Shown here piece after piece: positions 7,234 through 16,479 of a stretch of 55,255 nucleotides of DNA. Under the pieces are notes generated by a model. It ran no database searches. It saw only the letters and a program-made list of their open reading frames with translations, and was not told the origin of the DNA. Made by a program: the position numbers and the translations under genes. The DNA comes from Candidatus Hydrogenedentota bacterium (GTDB lineage Bacteria; Hydrogenedentota; Hydrogenedentia; Hydrogenedentales; CAILVY01). How positions within the stretch are numbered: position 1 is the stretch's first letter; the number at the start of each line of letters is the position of its first letter. Where the stretch lies: the NCBI GenBank assembly GCA_903837785.1, contig CAILVY010000211.1, positions 1 to 55,255 of the forward strand, read 5' to 3'.

Positions 7234-9000
7234 GTGAGTAATTCCGCGCCAACATTGGGGACTTATGGCCGCACGTTGCGCCATTTGAAGCCGAGTCAGA
7301 TTCTCTGGCGTGCCTGGCACATGGCGCGACGCAAGCTGAATCTCTATCCGCGCGTCGCCCTTCCAAAGAGCGCGCCCGCGCTGAAGGACGAATCGCTGCA
7401 ATCACTTCGCGCGCTGATGGCCCTGTGGGCCCGGCTCGATGTCCCTGCCCCCGAAACCTTGGAGGCCCTGCGGGAAGGGCGGTTTACGTTCCTGAACCGG
7501 AGCGAGGATCTGTCGTCGCCGCCTGCATGGGCGCGTCCGGATCTGCCGCGCCTCTGGTCCTATCACCTCCACTACTTCGACTATGTCCGCACTTTCGCCC
7601 TCGCCAATACCGGTCGTCAAGACGAGAACGACAGAAGACTCGTCCTGTCTTGGATCCACGACTGGATCGCCATGAATCCCCCGGGAACGGCCGTGGCATG
7701 GGACGCATTTCCCATTGCGGCCCGTCTGACGAACTGGGCGCTGGCCGAGGCGGTGTTTCGCTTCGACGATCCGCTCCTGCGGCGAAGCATGGAACAGCAG
7801 GCTGAGTACTTGCGCCGAAGCCTGGAATGGGACAGCCTCGCCAACCACCTGCTGCGCGATGCGGTGGGACTGTGCGTCGCGGGCAGCCTGCTCGGCGGCA
7901 AGGCGCTGCGCCGCGGCTTGGCGATTCTTGAACACGAAATCAACGAACAGATACTGCCGGACGGGGGGCATTACGAACGCAGCCCGATGTATCACTGCCA
8001 GGTGCTGCAGGATCTGCTGATCGTCCATGCCGCCCTGGATGTGAAGCCCGCCTTCCTGCGGCATGCCATCGCACGGATGGCCGCCTTTCTCGAGGCCATT
8101 CTCCATCCGGACGGCGATATCCCGCTCCTGGGCGACGCCGCCCTGGGCGCGTATCGTCCCCAGGCGCTTCTGGCCGCCGCGAAAGCCAACGCCGGATGGG
8201 ACGCGACCCCGAGACCCGCCGGGCCGTATGCATTGGAGCCGTCGGGCTTCTATCTCCTCGCGGATCCGGACACGCGCCTGCACCTGATCGTGCGCGGCGG
8301 CGCCCCGGGGCCGGACTATCAACTGGCACACGCCCATTGCGATCTCCTGAGTTACGAATTGTCCGTGGGCGGCACGCGCATCATCGTCGATTCAGGCGTG
8401 CACGGATATGCCGAAAGCCCCTTGCGCGAATACTGCCGCAGCACCCGCGCCCACAACACATTCTGCGTGAATGGGCGCGAGCAGATGGAATGCTGGGCAA
8501 CGTTCCGCGTGGGACGCCGCGCCAAGACTTCGGTTCCGGTATGGGATGCCGAATCGGGCGAATTCCGGGCCGCCCTGCATGTCCCGGATTGCGGCGAACA
8601 GGAACGCTCCATCACGTCCTCCAGCCTCGGGTGCCTCGTGATTCATGACCGCGCGCAGGAACAAGGCGAACTAAGGCTGGAGAGTTTCATCCACTTCCAT
8701 CCCGAATGCAGCCTGCGCGAATGTGAAGGCGCCTGGATCGCGGAGCGGGCCGGCGTGCGCGTGGGCCTGCTCCCGTTGACGGAAGTGGAAGCGTCGCTCG
8801 TAACGGGCGAGGAAGACCCGGCCCAGGGGTGGTATTGCCCGGAATTTGGGAAGGCCATTCCCGCGCCCGTGCTGGTGCTGAAACACACGTGCGCGCGTGT
8901 TGCGGCCATCGCGTATGCTATATTTCCCGGCGGCTTGCCCGACAACTGCAAAGAGCTTGCGGGCATGCTTGCGACGCCCCAAAGGAAGGAAGTGTACTGA
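7234..9000 (+). CDS. Heparinase II/III-family polysaccharide lyase-like protein
   Basis: The 588-residue protein has the two-part layout of the heparinase II/III superfamily. An N-terminal alpha/alpha toroid contains YHLHYFDYVRTFA, the LANHLLRDAVGL segment and the typical DGGHYERSPMYH motif. A C-terminal beta-sandwich follows, with HAHCDLLSYELSVGG and IIVDSGVHGY. The family cleaves uronic-acid polysaccharides; copies next to O-antigen-ligase genes often act in making or trimming exopolysaccharide. No signal peptide is seen, so it may work in the cytoplasm or be exported in another way. Start codons here are GTG; 7234 is preferred because AGG lies 8 bases upstream, with 7210 as an alternative. 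The next gene follows after 6 bases. Confidence 0.87.
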   Translation: MSNSAPTLGTYGRTLRHLKPSQILWRAWHMARRKLNLYPRVALPKSAPALKDESLQSLRALMALWARLDVPAPETLEALREGRFTFLNRSEDLSSPPAWARPDLPRLWSYHLHYFDYVRTFALANTGRQDENDRRLVLSWIHDWIAMNPPGTAVAWDAFPIAARLTNWALAEAVFRFDDPLLRRSMEQQAEYLRRSLEWDSLANHLLRDAVGLCVAGSLLGGKALRRGLAILEHEINEQILPDGGHYERSPMYHCQVLQDLLIVHAALDVKPAFLRHAIARMAAFLEAILHPDGDIPLLGDAALGAYRPQALLAAAKANAGWDATPRPAGPYALEPSGFYLLADPDTRLHLIVRGGAPGPDYQLAHAHCDLLSYELSVGGTRIIVDSGVHGYAESPLREYCRSTRAHNTFCVNGREQMECWATFRVGRRAKTSVPVWDAESGEFRAALHVPDCGEQERSITSSSLGCLVIHDRAQEQGELRLESFIHFHPECSLRECEGAWIAERAGVRVGLLPLTEVEASLVTGEEDPAQGWYCPEFGKAIPAPVLVLKHTCARVAAIAYAIFPGGLPDNCKELAGMLATPQRKEVY

Positions 9001-9006
9001 GATCCG

Positions 9007-11976
9007 ATGTTAGCCGCACCGCCAGAAGATTCCCGGTTCGCGCGCATCCTGCGGTGGGTCATCGCCGCGTGGGTCGCGCTGCTCGTGCTCACTCTCTTTC
9101 CCTACACTTCGGATCCCGCCGCCCCCATTAAGAACCTGATCACGGCCTACGCCACGCTGCTGATGGCGGCGTTGTGGCTGGGCGCGGTGCTGACCGGCGG
9201 ACAGTCCATCCGCGTGTCGTCGCCCACGTTTCTGCTGCTCGGCGCCTGGCTGCTCGTGAACCTGTTCGCCGCCCTGCTTTCGCCGTATCCCGCGAACAGC
9301 CTGAACACGCTCCGGCCATGGATCACGCTGTCGATGTTGTCCGTCCTGGCGGCCCAGGCGCTCCGGCGCAAAGAAGATCTGTCCAGCATCATGACGGCCG
9401 TGGTGGGCGCCGTGGCGCTCTCAAGCCTCTATGGATTCTGCCAGGCCGCGGGCCTCGATCCGTTCCCGTGGGCGACAAAGGGCATTGAGGAGTATCACGG
9501 CCTGCCGTCGACGTATGCCAATCCAAATTTCGCAGGGCATGCGCTCGTCCTCGCCCTCATCATGGGCCTGGGATTGCTGGGTTTCCGCCTGAAGTCAACG
9601 CTGCAGACGAAGCGGGGACGCGATGTGGTGATGAGCCTGTTTCTGGCGGCCGCCGTGGCGCTCATGGGCCTGCACCTCTACTTCACGCACATGCGCGGCG
9701 GGCGCGTGGCGCTCCTCGCGGCCGCGCTGCTCCTGGTGGTGTACGCGGTGTTTCGCCGCCGGCTCTCCCCGCTGCGGGCCGCCCTGTGCAGCTGCACGGC
9801 GGTCGTGCTGCTTGCGGCGGCCGGCGCGGGGCTGCTTTTCGCGGGCGCGCGCAACGTGAGCAAGGATCCAACCGTCCCCGTCGACAGTTCGCTCGTGCTC
9901 CGCCTGAACGGCTATTACGGCGCGTGCCGGATGCTGCTCGATCATCCCGTCCTCGGAATCGGCGTTGGAAATTACGGCATCGACAATGCCCCGTACTGGA
10001 CCGCCTACGAGAAGCGGTGGTACGCCACGGAGGGCAAGAAGAACTATCACGTTCACTGCGATCTGCTCGAGTCCGGCGTCGATGCGGGCATCCCTGGCGC
10101 GGGACTCTACCTCGCATTGCTGGCGTGGGGTGTGCTCGCCGGCCTGGTTTGGGCGGGCGGCGGTCCCGATCGGAAAACGGGGCTGGTGCTTGCGGCGGCC
10201 GTCGCCGCGTTCGGGGCCGACGGCCTCTTTGGCTTCAATCTGCGCGTGCCCGTGTCCGCGGGACTCTTCTTCCTGATCCTCGGCATGTTGGACGGCGTGA
10301 CGAACATGGCCCCGCCGGTCGCGCGCCGCGCCGCGGCCGTGGCCCTTGCGGCGGTGTTGGCCGTTGCAGCAAGCCTCTGCGCGCTCTTTGAGACGCAGGC
10401 GTTCCTGGCCGAACGCTTCTATCAGCGGGCCAATGGCGCGCAGTATTGGGCGGCGGATGCGGCAAAGAAGGGGGATACCCGCACAGAGACGCTGCGGCTC
10501 AAGGCAGGCTATGCGCTGCTCGATCGCGCCCGTGGATTCATGCCCTGGGATCCGCGTTTTCCCGAGGCGCAAGGCCAGATCGACTTGAAATTGCACCGGC
10601 CCGACGAGGCGGCCGAACGCTTCCAGGAATCCCTCGATCGCCAGCCGAAGCATCCCGGCCTCCTAATCAGTCTGGCGCAGGCAAAGATCAACCTCGCGTT
10701 GCGGGCCGCGGGCGAAGCGCAAGGCAAGAATCCGCTGGAATACCCGCCGTTCACGGGGCCGCTCGAAAGCGCGGAGCAGGCCGCCCGGCGCGCCATCGAA
10801 CTCTGCGAAGGACTCCCCGAAGCTTACGAGGCCGTGGGCCGGGCCGCATTCCTGCGCGCCGTGGCGCTCGAAGATCAGCGGCGCGATGCCGCGGCCGTCT
10901 GGGCCGAAGCGGAAAAGGAACTCCTGCTCGCCTTGCGCTATGGAACGCCGAACCGCGCCGCGGTGCAGCGGATGATGGCGCAAATCTACGTCCGGACGCA
11001 GCAGCCGGACAAGGCCGAGGACTACTTCAAACAGTCCGCGGAATCCAATCCCGCCGATCCCGAAACCTGGCGCTACTTCCGCAACTTCGCCCGGGAAGCC
11101 CAGCGTCCGAAGGGCTGTCTTGACGCCCTGAGCCGGAACTACGGGCGGGTCAAGGAAGCCTCTCCGCTTTCACCCGAAGCCCTGGCGCTGGTTGCCGGGC
11201 ACCTGGCGGAAATGTATGCGGCGACGGGCGACGCCGCGCTCGCCCGGGAAGTGCTGCGTGATGCGTTGCCGCGGGCGCCCCAACAGCTCGCGTTGTGGGG
11301 CGTGTACACGCGCCTGCAGCCCGCGCCGGAACGGCTGGAATCCCTGCACGGGCTGTGGAGCGAATTGACCGGGCAGGGAGGCATGGACCCGAAGAAAGCC
11401 CCGCCGTTGCTTGTGCAGCTGGCCGCGGCGGAACCCTCGAAACCGGAGAGCCTGATGCAGGCGAGCCAAGTCCTCGCGGACAACGTGGAAACGCGCCTGA
11501 AGGAAGTTCCGCAGGAGGCCGTGATCAGCGAGTTCGGCTGGGCCGCGGAACTGCTGCTGCCACAGGCCGATGCCATCGCCCTGCAGCCGGCCACCCAAGG
11601 CACGATGCTGGCCAACCTCGGCATGGTCTATGCCGGCTTCGGCCGGTACGATGCCGCGGACAAGCTGCTGTTACGGGCGATTCCATTGCTCCCGGAGGCA
11701 CAGCACGCGCACGCCCTGGTGCGCCGTTCCGAGGTGATTGCCAGGATGAACCGCGTGCCGGAAGCGCTCGCCCTGGCGCAGGACGCCGCGCAGCGCGCGC
11801 CAGGCGATCCAGTTGTCCGGTTGAACCTTGCGCGGCGCCTCGCGGCCGCGGGCCGGGCGGCCGAGGCGAAATTCGAGTATACGTCCCTCTTGCAGCAGAC
11901 CCCGAAGAACGCGCCGCAATTCGCCCGGATGCAGGCGGAGCTGCAGGCCCTCGAAGGGAAGAAGGCACCCCGATGA
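9007..11976 (+). CDS. O-antigen ligase-family membrane protein fused to TPR domain
   Basis: This 989-residue protein has about 12 membrane helices in its first 470 residues. They include the Wzy_C signature RLNGYYGACRMLLDHPVLG followed by GNY, which marks O-antigen ligases and polymerases. The remaining 500 residues carry repeated helical hairpins of TPR type (for example VYAGFGRYDAADKLLLRAI near the end). Such fusions join or polymerise sugar repeat units at the periplasmic face while the TPR part recruits partners. The start lies 6 bases after the heparinase-like gene. Its stop overlaps the start of the next TPR gene (ATGA). The order strongly suggests one operon for a surface glycan. Confidence 0.88.
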   Translation: MLAAPPEDSRFARILRWVIAAWVALLVLTLFPYTSDPAAPIKNLITAYATLLMAALWLGAVLTGGQSIRVSSPTFLLLGAWLLVNLFAALLSPYPANSLNTLRPWITLSMLSVLAAQALRRKEDLSSIMTAVVGAVALSSLYGFCQAAGLDPFPWATKGIEEYHGLPSTYANPNFAGHALVLALIMGLGLLGFRLKSTLQTKRGRDVVMSLFLAAAVALMGLHLYFTHMRGGRVALLAAALLLVVYAVFRRRLSPLRAALCSCTAVVLLAAAGAGLLFAGARNVSKDPTVPVDSSLVLRLNGYYGACRMLLDHPVLGIGVGNYGIDNAPYWTAYEKRWYATEGKKNYHVHCDLLESGVDAGIPGAGLYLALLAWGVLAGLVWAGGGPDRKTGLVLAAAVAAFGADGLFGFNLRVPVSAGLFFLILGMLDGVTNMAPPVARRAAAVALAAVLAVAASLCALFETQAFLAERFYQRANGAQYWAADAAKKGDTRTETLRLKAGYALLDRARGFMPWDPRFPEAQGQIDLKLHRPDEAAERFQESLDRQPKHPGLLISLAQAKINLALRAAGEAQGKNPLEYPPFTGPLESAEQAARRAIELCEGLPEAYEAVGRAAFLRAVALEDQRRDAAAVWAEAEKELLLALRYGTPNRAAVQRMMAQIYVRTQQPDKAEDYFKQSAESNPADPETWRYFRNFAREAQRPKGCLDALSRNYGRVKEASPLSPEALALVAGHLAEMYAATGDAALAREVLRDALPRAPQQLALWGVYTRLQPAPERLESLHGLWSELTGQGGMDPKKAPPLLVQLAAAEPSKPESLMQASQVLADNVETRLKEVPQEAVISEFGWAAELLLPQADAIALQPATQGTMLANLGMVYAGFGRYDAADKLLLRAIPLLPEAQHAHALVRRSEVIARMNRVPEALALAQDAAQRAPGDPVVRLNLARRLAAAGRAAEAKFEYTSLLQQTPKNAPQFARMQAELQALEGKKAPR

Positions 11977-12737
11977 GCGGAAAGAAGACACTCTCCGAGA
12001 CGATGCCGCGCGAAGGGCTGCCGGTCCTGCGCGCGGCCGTGGCCGTGGCGGCGCTGGCCACTGTGGCGCTGCTCCTCGGGTCGTTCCTGTACGTCCGGCT
12101 GGCCGGCGCTTTCCTCGCGCGGCTCGACGTGAACGTGGGCGAAGTCCTGATGAAGGAAGGGGTCCGCTTCGAGGAAGCGGGCGCCTTCGAAAATGCCAAA
12201 GAACGCTACCGCCTTGCCCTCGATGCGCGATTCGAGGGGCCGCAGAACCGCGCCTTCACCCTGAAACGCCTGGGCGCGCTCTTGTGGAACGAGGGCCAGT
12301 TCGAGGCCGCGCTGCCCTTTCTGAAGGAATCCGCGGCCAGTCCCGTGGCCCCCGTGTCCGTATACGAGCCGTTGTGCGATGCGCTGTTTCAGTTGAAGCG
12401 CTACGACGACGCTGTAGCCGTTCTTTCCCAGTGGGAACAGGCGTTGGGCGCCGGCGCGGACGCCGCGGCGAAGGCGGATCTGCTCTTTCATGCGGGCCGC
12501 ATTGCCGCAGCGCGCGGGGATGTCCCCGGCGCGATCGCCCGATTCAACGAAGGCAAGCAACTCGTGCCGGGCGGACGCAACGCCTCGGAACTCGCCCATC
12601 TCTATTTCACTGAGAAGCGCTACGAAGAGGCCATCCAAAGTATCGACGACTATCTGCGCACGGGCGCGTCCGGCAGCCGCGCCGAGTACGCGCGCAACAT
12701 GCGCGAAGTCGCGCTGCGCCGGCTCAAGCGCGAGTAA
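11973..12737 (+). CDS. Membrane-anchored TPR protein
   Basis: The 254-residue product has one N-terminal membrane helix (about residues 22-48) and then TPR-like repeats through the rest (EEAGAFENAKERYRLALDA, LWNEGQFEAALPFLKES, FQLKRYDDAVAVLSQWE, YFTEKRYEEAIQSIDDYL). It probably acts as a periplasmic scaffold for the glycan assembly proteins encoded upstream. Translation is coupled to the O-ligase/TPR fusion by an ATGA overlap. The following lipoprotein gene starts 24 bases after its stop, so it is likely part of the same transcript. Confidence 0.82.
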   Translation: MSGKKTLSETMPREGLPVLRAAVAVAALATVALLLGSFLYVRLAGAFLARLDVNVGEVLMKEGVRFEEAGAFENAKERYRLALDARFEGPQNRAFTLKRLGALLWNEGQFEAALPFLKESAASPVAPVSVYEPLCDALFQLKRYDDAVAVLSQWEQALGAGADAAAKADLLFHAGRIAAARGDVPGAIARFNEGKQLVPGGRNASELAHLYFTEKRYEEAIQSIDDYLRTGASGSRAEYARNMREVALRRLKRE

Positions 12738-12760
12738 TCCCGGAAGGAGTGCATCATCGG

Positions 12761-13108
12761 ATGAGAATCGGCAGCGTCATTGTCCTCCTGGCCGCCTTGG
12801 CCATCCTGGCTGTTGGATGCGGCGCGGAAAAGCGCAATGAGTCGGCCCTGCGCGACATCGTCAGCCAGGTCGAGAAGCAGGCGGCGAAGAACCCCGATTT
12901 GCTGGGCGTGGTCTACACGCTGCGCGGCGAACTGGATGCGGTCCGCAAAGCCAAATTCCGGGAGAACCTGAAACGCGACCTCGACACGAAAGGCGCGGAA
13001 GGGCGCGCGAAATACGCGGAGACCCTCAAGTCCCTGCTCGGCGAAGAACGCTATCGCGACCTGGAACGCATCCGCGCCGAGGCAGGCTACGCGGAGCTCT
13101 TCAACTGA
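12761..13108 (+). CDS. Small lipoprotein
   Basis: The 115-residue protein starts with a lipoprotein signal that ends in an AVGC lipobox, placing the acylated cysteine near residue 19. The mature part is short, charged and helical, and I do not recognise its family. The ATG at 12761 is chosen over the in-frame GTG at 12749 because AAGGAG occupies 12744-12749. It ends the heparinase/O-ligase/TPR run and converges on the ceramidase-like gene with a 10-base gap. A role in outer-membrane anchoring of the glycan machinery is a guess from context. Confidence 0.72.
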   Translation: MRIGSVIVLLAALAILAVGCGAEKRNESALRDIVSQVEKQAAKNPDLLGVVYTLRGELDAVRKAKFRENLKRDLDTKGAEGRAKYAETLKSLLGEERYRDLERIRAEAGYAELFN

Positions 13109-13118
13109 TGGCGCTCCC

Positions 13119-14492
13119 TCACCCGCCGTTGACGGCGGCGCTGATCATGCGCTTGACGCCCTCGATCATCTCATCCTCCACCGCGGGGGACCATCCCACG
13201 GGCGAGGCATACTGCGTCTGAATTACGCGTGCCTGATAGTAGCCGAGCCGGACAAGTTCGCGGGTGGGAATGTAGAGGTTGTGTTCGCCCATGTAGGCGA
13301 AAACCATGATCGGGCGCTCGATGCGGTACGCATCCTTGATCCGCATTCCGATGGGCGCACAGACCTCGCCCTGCATGGCCGCAAAGACCATCGGCCCAAT
13401 CGTCGCCACAATGGACTCTTCGTAACGGCAGGGAAACTCGCGGGGCGTGTCGTAGGCTTGCACGAGAAAGGCATCGTCCGTGCAGACGCGATCCGTCGTC
13501 CGCGAGGGAAACGGAATGTTCTCCTTGTAGTGCTTCAGGAGATTGCGAATCCAGTTGGAGGAACGGCGCGCATCGGGATACGGCACCAGCCCGATGTCCT
13601 CGGGAATGAATGTGGCCAGGCGCCTGGCCTCCTCGAGCGGCAACGGCGGCGCCAGCGGCAGCGAGATCACTTTGAACTGGCTCTTGATGGGACCCGTGAC
13701 ATCGCTCAATTCGCCATGCGCTATCGTGCCCACCACGTCCGCGAGGCGCTTGCCCAGCGCCTGTTCCGATTCCAGCGTGCCGTCCATCCCGAAGGTCGTA
13801 AACTGATTGCCGCCGCAGGCGTCTCCATACAGCGCCATCGCCCCCGGGAATTGACGCTCGACTTCCTCCACCGCATAGCCGGGATGGCCCACGTCGATCT
13901 GCATGGGATCGGCCTGCAGCGGATGGGTGGGATGATTGAAGAGCACGGCCATGGCCGTACTGCCCAGCGAGACCTTGAGGACCTGTACTTCGTAGTCCAC
14001 CGGCGCGCTGCCCACGGCTCTCAGGAAATACGCCGGCCCAAAGCCAAATTCGAGCCGCACCGGGCCGCGTTCGTTCGCGATGGCCTCTTGGATCAGCGCA
14101 AAGAGCCGGTCGGCAAGCCAGCGGCCGTAGGCGAAGTTGTCAGGGACAATCTGGATCGGCGCGTTGTGATTGTGCGTCGCCAGCGGCACAAGAAAAGCCA
14201 CGTCGATCTTCAGCTCGTCGCGGCAGCGCTGGCGCAGGATGGGCGTGGCCACGTCCAGGCAGTTCAGGTCGTTCGCCAGAATCACCAGCCGCTTCGCGCC
14301 GTCATTGAGCACAAGCGCCCGCGCATAGAGATCGTGCGCCTTGCCCTGGAACCGCTCGCTGTTCACCATCACGAGCGGCGTGTCGAGCGGCGGCGTGATC
14401 ACCGCCTTGGCCACGCCCGCCTTCATTTCGAAGGCCACGGCCGGAAACGATGCGAGGATCATCGAGCACAGCAACAGGCGCGCGGCGCGCAT
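13119..14492 (-). CDS. Secreted neutral-ceramidase-like protein
   Basis: The 457-residue protein has a signal peptide (first 20 residues, ending AVAF). Its domain resembles the N-terminal domain of neutral/alkaline non-lysosomal ceramidases: MKAGVAKAVITPP, then a LVILANDLNCLD segment, and a THNHNAP motif that would hold metal. FNHPTHPL and GDACGGNQ follow later. Planctomycete and related genomes carry many such proteins, and most have no tested substrate; amide hydrolysis of a lipid or sugar conjugate is plausible. It lacks the full-length C-terminal ceramidase domain. The start at 14492 gives a complete signal peptide. It is divergent from the beta-helix gene, with about 140 bases between them. 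Confidence 0.8.
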   Translation of the reverse strand: MRAARLLLCSMILASFPAVAFEMKAGVAKAVITPPLDTPLVMVNSERFQGKAHDLYARALVLNDGAKRLVILANDLNCLDVATPILRQRCRDELKIDVAFLVPLATHNHNAPIQIVPDNFAYGRWLADRLFALIQEAIANERGPVRLEFGFGPAYFLRAVGSAPVDYEVQVLKVSLGSTAMAVLFNHPTHPLQADPMQIDVGHPGYAVEEVERQFPGAMALYGDACGGNQFTTFGMDGTLESEQALGKRLADVVGTIAHGELSDVTGPIKSQFKVISLPLAPPLPLEEARRLATFIPEDIGLVPYPDARRSSNWIRNLLKHYKENIPFPSRTTDRVCTDDAFLVQAYDTPREFPCRYEESIVATIGPMVFAAMQGEVCAPIGMRIKDAYRIERPIMVFAYMGEHNLYIPTRELVRLGYYQARVIQTQYASPVGWSPAVEDEMIEGVKRMISAAVNGG

Positions 14493-14633
14493 GGGCGGAG
14501 CCTCCCTGGGTGGTGGCGACCATACTGATTCTACACTATGAACCGCGCGAAGGGTGCGGCGCGGGTGGACTTCGTTCCGCATTTCGCAGTACTGTAAGCA
14601 TAGACACAGCATGAAAGAGGAGGGTTTCGGGCC

Positions 14634-15932
14634 ATGATGATCTCCATTCTTGCTTCGCTTGCGGCCATCGCCGCGTTCGCTGCGGACGTCCCAGGCAACG
14701 TGGCCAGCCCCGAAGCGGTGGGCCGGGTGCAGTCGGGCGCACTCAAGGAGGCCAACGCCGCGTGGTGGGGTTTCAACGCCGATGACGCCACGGACTGCCT
14801 CCAGGCCGCCATCGACTCGGGCGTCCCGAAACTCTATGTGCCCAAGATGAGCGCGCCGTGGACCATCCGGCCCGTCCGCCTGCGCGGCAATCTCGACATC
14901 ATCTTCGAGCAGGACGTGCTCGTCCTCGCAAAGAAGGATGAATTCAAAGGCAAGGGCGATTCGCTGTTGACCGCCACGGATGTCCAGAACCTCGCCGTGC
15001 GCGGCCATGGCGCCATCCTCCGCATGCGCAAAGAGGACTATCAAAGCGCCGCCTATGAAAAGGCCGAGTGGCGCATGACGCTTGACCTCGCGGGATGCAC
15101 GAACGTGCTCGTCGAGGGGCTCCGGCTCGAAAACAGCGGCGGCGACGGCATCTACGTGGGCGCCACGAAGAATCTCGCGGGCTGCAAGGACGTCGTTATC
15201 CGCGACGTGATCTGCGACGGCCATCACCGGCAGGGCATCAGCGTCATCAGCGCGGAGAACCTGTTGATTGAGCGATGCACGTTCTCCAACACGAAAGGAA
15301 CCGCGCCCCAGGCGGGAATCGATCTCGAACCCAATTCCGAAGGCGAGCAACTCACTAATTGCGTGATCCGCGACTGCCTCTTCGAAAACAACAGCGGCGG
15401 CGGCATGTATGCGTATCTGAAACAGCTCGACAAGACAACAAAACCCGTCTCCATCCTCTTTGAGCGCTGCGTCGTTCGCGGCGGGCTGGACGCGGGCATC
15501 GCCGTGGCCGCGGTGAAGGACGACGGACCGAAGGGCATCATCGAGTTCCGCCAGTGCTCCGTGGACGGCTGCGCCAAGGCGGGCGCCTACGTCGTCGACA
15601 AGTCGCGGGAAGGCGCGCTGGTTCGTTTCGTCGAGTGCTCCTGGCGGGATACATGGGCGAAGAAGAGCGACTACGGCCGCCTGCGCGTGCCCGTGCTCCT
15701 CAACCTGGATCGCCCGAAGCTCACCACAAAGCCCGGCGGCATCGAATTCGAGCACTGTCAGGTCTTCGATGAGAAGGATCGTCCGGCTGTCCTGCTCAAG
15801 AGCAAGGAGGGCGCCGAGCCGTTCGCGGATGTGCGCGGAACCATCACGGTCCACAACCGGCACGGCGCACGCCTTGAGGCCGAACCGGAAGCCGGCAAGA
15901 GCGAGTTGCGTTTGATCGAAGCCCGGGACTAG
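14634..15932 (+). CDS. Secreted right-handed parallel beta-helix protein
   Basis: The 432-residue product has a signal peptide ending near residue 17 (AFAAD). An N-terminal pectate-lyase-type lead (ADDATDCLQAAIDSG, VPKLYVPK) is followed by coils with the repeated pattern of a parallel beta-helix: NVLVEGLRLENSGGDGIYV, DVVIRDVICDGHHRQGI, NLLIERCTFSNT, and so on. Such proteins bind or cleave polysaccharides; catalytic residues cannot be assigned. AGAGGAGG lies upstream of the ATG. The gene stands between the divergent ceramidase-like gene and nikR, which begins 37 bases downstream and may be read through. Confidence 0.82.
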   Translation: MMISILASLAAIAAFAADVPGNVASPEAVGRVQSGALKEANAAWWGFNADDATDCLQAAIDSGVPKLYVPKMSAPWTIRPVRLRGNLDIIFEQDVLVLAKKDEFKGKGDSLLTATDVQNLAVRGHGAILRMRKEDYQSAAYEKAEWRMTLDLAGCTNVLVEGLRLENSGGDGIYVGATKNLAGCKDVVIRDVICDGHHRQGISVISAENLLIERCTFSNTKGTAPQAGIDLEPNSEGEQLTNCVIRDCLFENNSGGGMYAYLKQLDKTTKPVSILFERCVVRGGLDAGIAVAAVKDDGPKGIIEFRQCSVDGCAKAGAYVVDKSREGALVRFVECSWRDTWAKKSDYGRLRVPVLLNLDRPKLTTKPGGIEFEHCQVFDEKDRPAVLLKSKEGAEPFADVRGTITVHNRHGARLEAEPEAGKSELRLIEARD

Positions 15933-15969
15933 GCTCAAGCGCAGGACAACGATTGGAGCGCGCAGAACC

Positions 15970-16386
15970 ATGCCCGGAGTCGAACGCCTCAGCATCTCCC
16001 TCGAAAAGCCCCTGCTCGACCGGCTCGAGAAGCTGGTTCGGGAAGGCCGCTATGAGAACCGCTCCGAGTTCATCCGAGACCTGATTCGCAACCGCCTCGT
16101 CGAACGCGAATGGGACCGGGACGAAGAGGCCGTGGGCACGATCACGTTTATCTACGACCACCACGCCCATGGCCTCAGCGCCAAGCTCATGCATGTCCAG
16201 CACGATTTCCATGACGTCATCCTGGCCACGATGCATGTCCACCTCGATCACCACCGCTGCGCTGAAACCGTGGTCGTCAAGGGCCGCGCCCACCAGATTG
16301 AGAACCTCTCCAACATGCTCCGCCAGCAGAAGGGCGTGCTCCACGCCACGCTCTCCCTCAGTTCCACCGGCAAGAACCTCTCGTAG
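15970..16386 (+). CDS. nikR: Nickel-responsive regulator NikR
   Basis: The 138-residue protein has an N-terminal ribbon-helix-helix domain (ERLSISLEKPLLDRLEKLV, YENRSEFIRDLIRNRL) and a C-terminal ACT-like metal domain. The four high-affinity nickel ligands of NikR are conserved with correct spacing: His78, His89, His91 and Cys97 in HDFHDVILATMHVHLDHHRC. NikR tetramers bind DNA when loaded with nickel and usually repress nickel uptake. No nickel transporter, urease or hydrogenase gene lies nearby, so its targets must be elsewhere. It starts 37 bases after the beta-helix gene. Downstream comes the structured non-coding region 16480-16745. Confidence 0.93.
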   Translation: MPGVERLSISLEKPLLDRLEKLVREGRYENRSEFIRDLIRNRLVEREWDRDEEAVGTITFIYDHHAHGLSAKLMHVQHDFHDVILATMHVHLDHHRCAETVVVKGRAHQIENLSNMLRQQKGVLHATLSLSSTGKNLS

Positions 16387-16479
16387 CTGGAAGAAGCGAT
16401 CTCGAATCCCCGCAACTCAAGCGCCAGGATCCGCGCGGCGGCAATGCAACGCAAGAATAGAATAGGATGTTAGTGGAAA

